Shown: in pieces, positions 61,914 through 64,000 of the stretch
Layout: the number at the start of each line of letters is the position of its first letter
Numbering within the stretch: position 1 is the stretch's first letter
Assembly: GCA_900696525.1 (NCBI GenBank)
Contig: CAADGL010000011.1
Location: 124,001-188,000 of the forward strand
Direction: 5' to 3'
DNA: 64,000 nt
From: an uncultured Planctomycetota bacterium
Lineage (GTDB): Bacteria; Planctomycetota; Phycisphaerae; UBA1845; Fen-1342
Notes under the pieces: generated by a model
The model's database searches: none
What the model saw: only the letters and a program-made list of their open reading frames with translations
What the model was told of the DNA's origin: nothing
Translations under genes and position numbers: made by a program

Positions 61914-63245
61914 ATGACCGTCGACGCCCCAGTCACGCTGGAATCCTTCTTCCGTGCGCCGGAATTCGACGCGCAACACATCGACGCTTACGCCGACCTG
62001 GCGTTCGGCTCGGCGCGCTCGCGGGAGAGCTTCGAGGCCCTGACCCGTGCGTACCGCGCGGACGTCGAGCGTGGCCAGGGCGACGCCTTCCGCCTCGCCA
62101 CCGCGTACTACATCCTGGGCAACTACCAGGAGGCCCTGGATTGGTACAAGAAGGCCGGCGACACCAAGCAGCGCCGTTTCCTGGCCGCCAAGGCCGCTGC
62201 CGCCCTCTGCCGCTTCGAGCAGGCCGAGGCGGATTTCACGAAGGCCTCGGAGAAAGGCTGGGACGCGTTCGCCTGCGACATGCAGATCGCCATGGTGCGC
62301 CTGCGCACCGGGAACGCAGACGGCGCCGAGAAGCTCCTGCGCAAGCACGAGCGCGCCGGCAGCGAGCGCGCCGATTGGCACTACGTCAGCGGGCTGCTGG
62401 CCGAGGTCCGCGACGAGCGCGACGCCGCGCTCGAGCGCTACGAGAAGGCCCTTTCGCTCGACCGGGCGCACGTCGAGGCGGCCTTCCGCGCGGCGCGCCT
62501 CTGCGACCTGCGCGGCGACGACGAACGCGCCATTCACCTGTATGAGCAGGTGGCGCACGAGCCGCGCGCCCATGTGAACGCCCTCATCAACCTGTCGATC
62601 GTCTACGAGGACATCGGCCGCTACGACGCCGCCCTCGATTGCCTGCGGCGCGTGCTGGCCGCCTTCCCGAACCACGCGCGGGCGCGGCTCTTCCTGAAGG
62701 ACGTCGAGAGCAGCCGCCTGATGATGCAGGACGAAGCCCGCCAGGCCAAGGGCGACGCGCGCAGCCGCCTGCTCGAGACCACCATCGCCGAGTTCGAGCT
62801 CTCCGTGCGGGCCCGGAACTGCCTGAAGAAGATGCGCATCCAGACGCTCGGCGACCTGCTCAAGCTCACCGAGGCCGAGCTGCTCGCCTACAAGAACTTC
62901 GGCGAGACCTCGCTCAACGAGATCAAGGCCCTCCTCGCCAAGAAGGGCCTGCGCCTCGGTCAGCGCCCCGAGGAGATCGACCCCAGCGCCATTGTCGAAA
63001 CGCCGCCGCCGAGGCCGCCCGTGCCGCCGGGCGCCGAGGCGATCCTGTCGCGGCCCGTGTCCGAACTCGAGTTCTCGGTGCGGGCGCGGCGCTGCCTCCA
63101 GCGCCTCAACATCTCGACGATCGCCGATCTCATCCAGCACTCGGAGCAGGACCTGCTCAGCACGCGGAACTTCGGCGTCACCTCGCTCAGCGAGATCAAG
63201 GCCCGCCTCGCAGACCTCGGCCTCCAACTGGCCCCGAAGTCCTGA
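61914..63245 (+). CDS. TPR protein with two RNA polymerase alpha-CTD-like domains
   Basis: 443 aa. Residues about 45-270 are TPR repeats (ATAYYILGNYQEALDWYKKA, ALERYEKALSLDRAHVEAAF, ALINLSIVYEDIGRYDAALD). Two alpha-CTD-like helix-hairpin-helix domains follow: about 295-350 (ELSVRARNCLKKMRIQTLGD, then NFGETSLNEIKALL) and about 385-440 (EFSVRARRCLQRLNISTIAD, then NFGVTSLSEIKARL). In the polymerase this domain binds UP-element DNA and activators. It has no polymerase alpha N-terminal domain. A role linking proteins to promoters or polymerase is inference. Start at 61914 has GGAG 9 nt upstream. tgt follows after 6 nt. Confidence 0.88.
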   Translation: MTVDAPVTLESFFRAPEFDAQHIDAYADLAFGSARSRESFEALTRAYRADVERGQGDAFRLATAYYILGNYQEALDWYKKAGDTKQRRFLAAKAAAALCRFEQAEADFTKASEKGWDAFACDMQIAMVRLRTGNADGAEKLLRKHERAGSERADWHYVSGLLAEVRDERDAALERYEKALSLDRAHVEAAFRAARLCDLRGDDERAIHLYEQVAHEPRAHVNALINLSIVYEDIGRYDAALDCLRRVLAAFPNHARARLFLKDVESSRLMMQDEARQAKGDARSRLLETTIAEFELSVRARNCLKKMRIQTLGDLLKLTEAELLAYKNFGETSLNEIKALLAKKGLRLGQRPEEIDPSAIVETPPPRPPVPPGAEAILSRPVSELEFSVRARRCLQRLNISTIADLIQHSEQDLLSTRNFGVTSLSEIKARLADLGLQLAPKS

Positions 63246-63251
63246 CGCGAC

Positions 63252-64000
63252 GTGGCCGACGGCTTCTCCTTCCGCGTCACCGCCGCCTGCGGACCGGCTC
63301 GCGCCGGGCTGCTCCGAACGCCGCACGGCAACGTCGAGACGCCGGCCTTCATGCCGGTCGGCACGCAGGCCACGATCAAGGGACTCACGCCGGCGCAGGT
63401 GGCCGACAGCGGGGCACGGCTCATCCTGGCCAACACCTACCACCTGCTCCTGCGGCCCGGCCCGGACGTCGTCGCCGCCCTCGGCGGACTGCACCGCTTC
63501 TGCGGCTGGGATGGCCCGATGCTGACCGACAGCGGCGGCTACCAGGTCTTCTCGCTGGCCGACCTGCGGCGCATCGACGACGAGGGTGTACGCTTCCGGT
63601 CGCACGTCGACGGCGCGGAGGTGCGCCTGACGCCCGAGGACGCCGTCGCCGTTCAGAACCGTCTCGGAGCCGACATCATCATGGTGCTCGACGAGTGCCC
63701 GCCGCTGCCCGCCGCCACCTCCGCTCTGCGCACCGCGGTCGAGCGCACCGTCCGCTGGGCTCAGCGCTGCCGGGCGGCGCACAGGCGCCAAGACCAGGCG
63801 CTGTACGCGATCGTCCAGGGCGGCCTCGACGCCGCCCTGCGGACCGAGTGCCTCGAACGCCTCACGCCGCTGGGCTTCGACGGCTACGCCCTGGGCGGGT
63901 TGTCGGTCGGCGAGCCTCCGGCGGCGATGTGGGAGCTGCTGGCGGCGTTCGGGCCGCGCCTGCCCGCGGACACGCCACGCTACCTGATGGGCGTGGGGAC
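63252..64000 (+). CDS. tgt: Queuine tRNA-ribosyltransferase (3' end outside window)
   Basis: The first 249 codons or so are in the window. Tgt exchanges guanine-34 for preQ1 in GU(N) tRNAs. Motifs: [26 protein letters not shown], the catalytic [33 protein letters not shown] and [11 protein letters not shown]. The GTG at 63252 lies 6 nt after the preceding stop, without a clear Shine-Dalgarno, so translation is probably coupled. The zinc-binding C-terminus is not seen. Confidence 0.96.
   Translation, partial: MADGFSFRVTAACGPARAGLLRTPHGNVETPAFMPVGTQATIKGLTPAQVADSGARLILANTYHLLLRPGPDVVAALGGLHRFCGWDGPMLTDSGGYQVFSLADLRRIDDEGVRFRSHVDGAEVRLTPEDAVAVQNRLGADIIMVLDECPPLPAATSALRTAVERTVRWAQRCRAAHRRQDQALYAIVQGGLDAALRTECLERLTPLGFDGYALGGLSVGEPPAAMWELLAAFGPRLPADTPRYLMGVG

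Overview
This is a 64 kb chromosomal window with very high GC (roughly 70% by eye) and dense genes. I infer a member of the Planctomycetota (PVC superphylum). The reasons are a three-ABC-module UvrA of 1776 residues (from memory, over-long UvrA proteins also occur in Chlamydiae), a prepilin-like protein with the H-X9-DG tail, a TPR protein carrying RNA polymerase alpha-CTD-like domains, many DNA-encoded lipoproteins and FG-GAP proteins of unknown role, and dispersed short repeats. There is no phage, IS element, CRISPR array or tRNA that I can support. One structural RNA gene is present, rnpB on the minus strand.

Layout. 0-7.6 kb: the end of pntB, a short-chain threonine dehydrogenase, ruvX, a YfcE-type phosphoesterase, a lipoprotein, ligA and a zinc-ribbon membrane protein. 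7.6-14.3 kb: a repeat patch, a zinc-ribbon protein, a two-gene flagellin-glycosylation-like operon (Maf/DUF115 plus an SpsF-like protein with a degenerate radical SAM half), an unknown 96-aa protein, and an ECF sigma/anti-sigma pair. 14.4-23 kb: exported hydrolases, a two-lobed aspartyl protease, a DPM1-like glycosyltransferase, a 29-aa membrane protein, lipoproteins and a prepilin. 23-28 kb: ffh, then a zinc-uptake operon (RHH regulator, znuA, znuC, znuB) behind a promoter with a palindromic operator, then a MazG-like enzyme. 28-38 kb: uvrA, then a minus-strand cluster (TPR exported protein, holA, lipoprotein, tyrosine phosphatase). 38-47 kb: birA, a membrane/methyltransferase-like protein, a PfkB kinase, thpR, dnaE2 and hpf. 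47-58 kb: a Na/Pi symporter homologue, a membrane protein, an S9 peptidase, a LOG-family protein, two envelope glycosyltransferases and an amidohydrolase. 58-64 kb: an aroD-aroE fusion, a divergent arsM/arsR pair sharing one operator, rnpB, the TPR/alpha-CTD protein and the start of tgt.

The most unusual content is inside genes. The two repair genes uvrA and dnaE2 both contain in-frame insertions made of degenerate 8-bp (consensus near GTGACGRA) or 7-bp (near GGCGAGT) tandem units. Many are arranged as two opposed arms, so they look like mobile or expanding repeat elements that tolerate translation. No other gene in the window shows them. Several promoters can be read directly, and three genes (arsR, ffh, birA) have a -10 box placed so that the transcript would be leaderless or nearly so.
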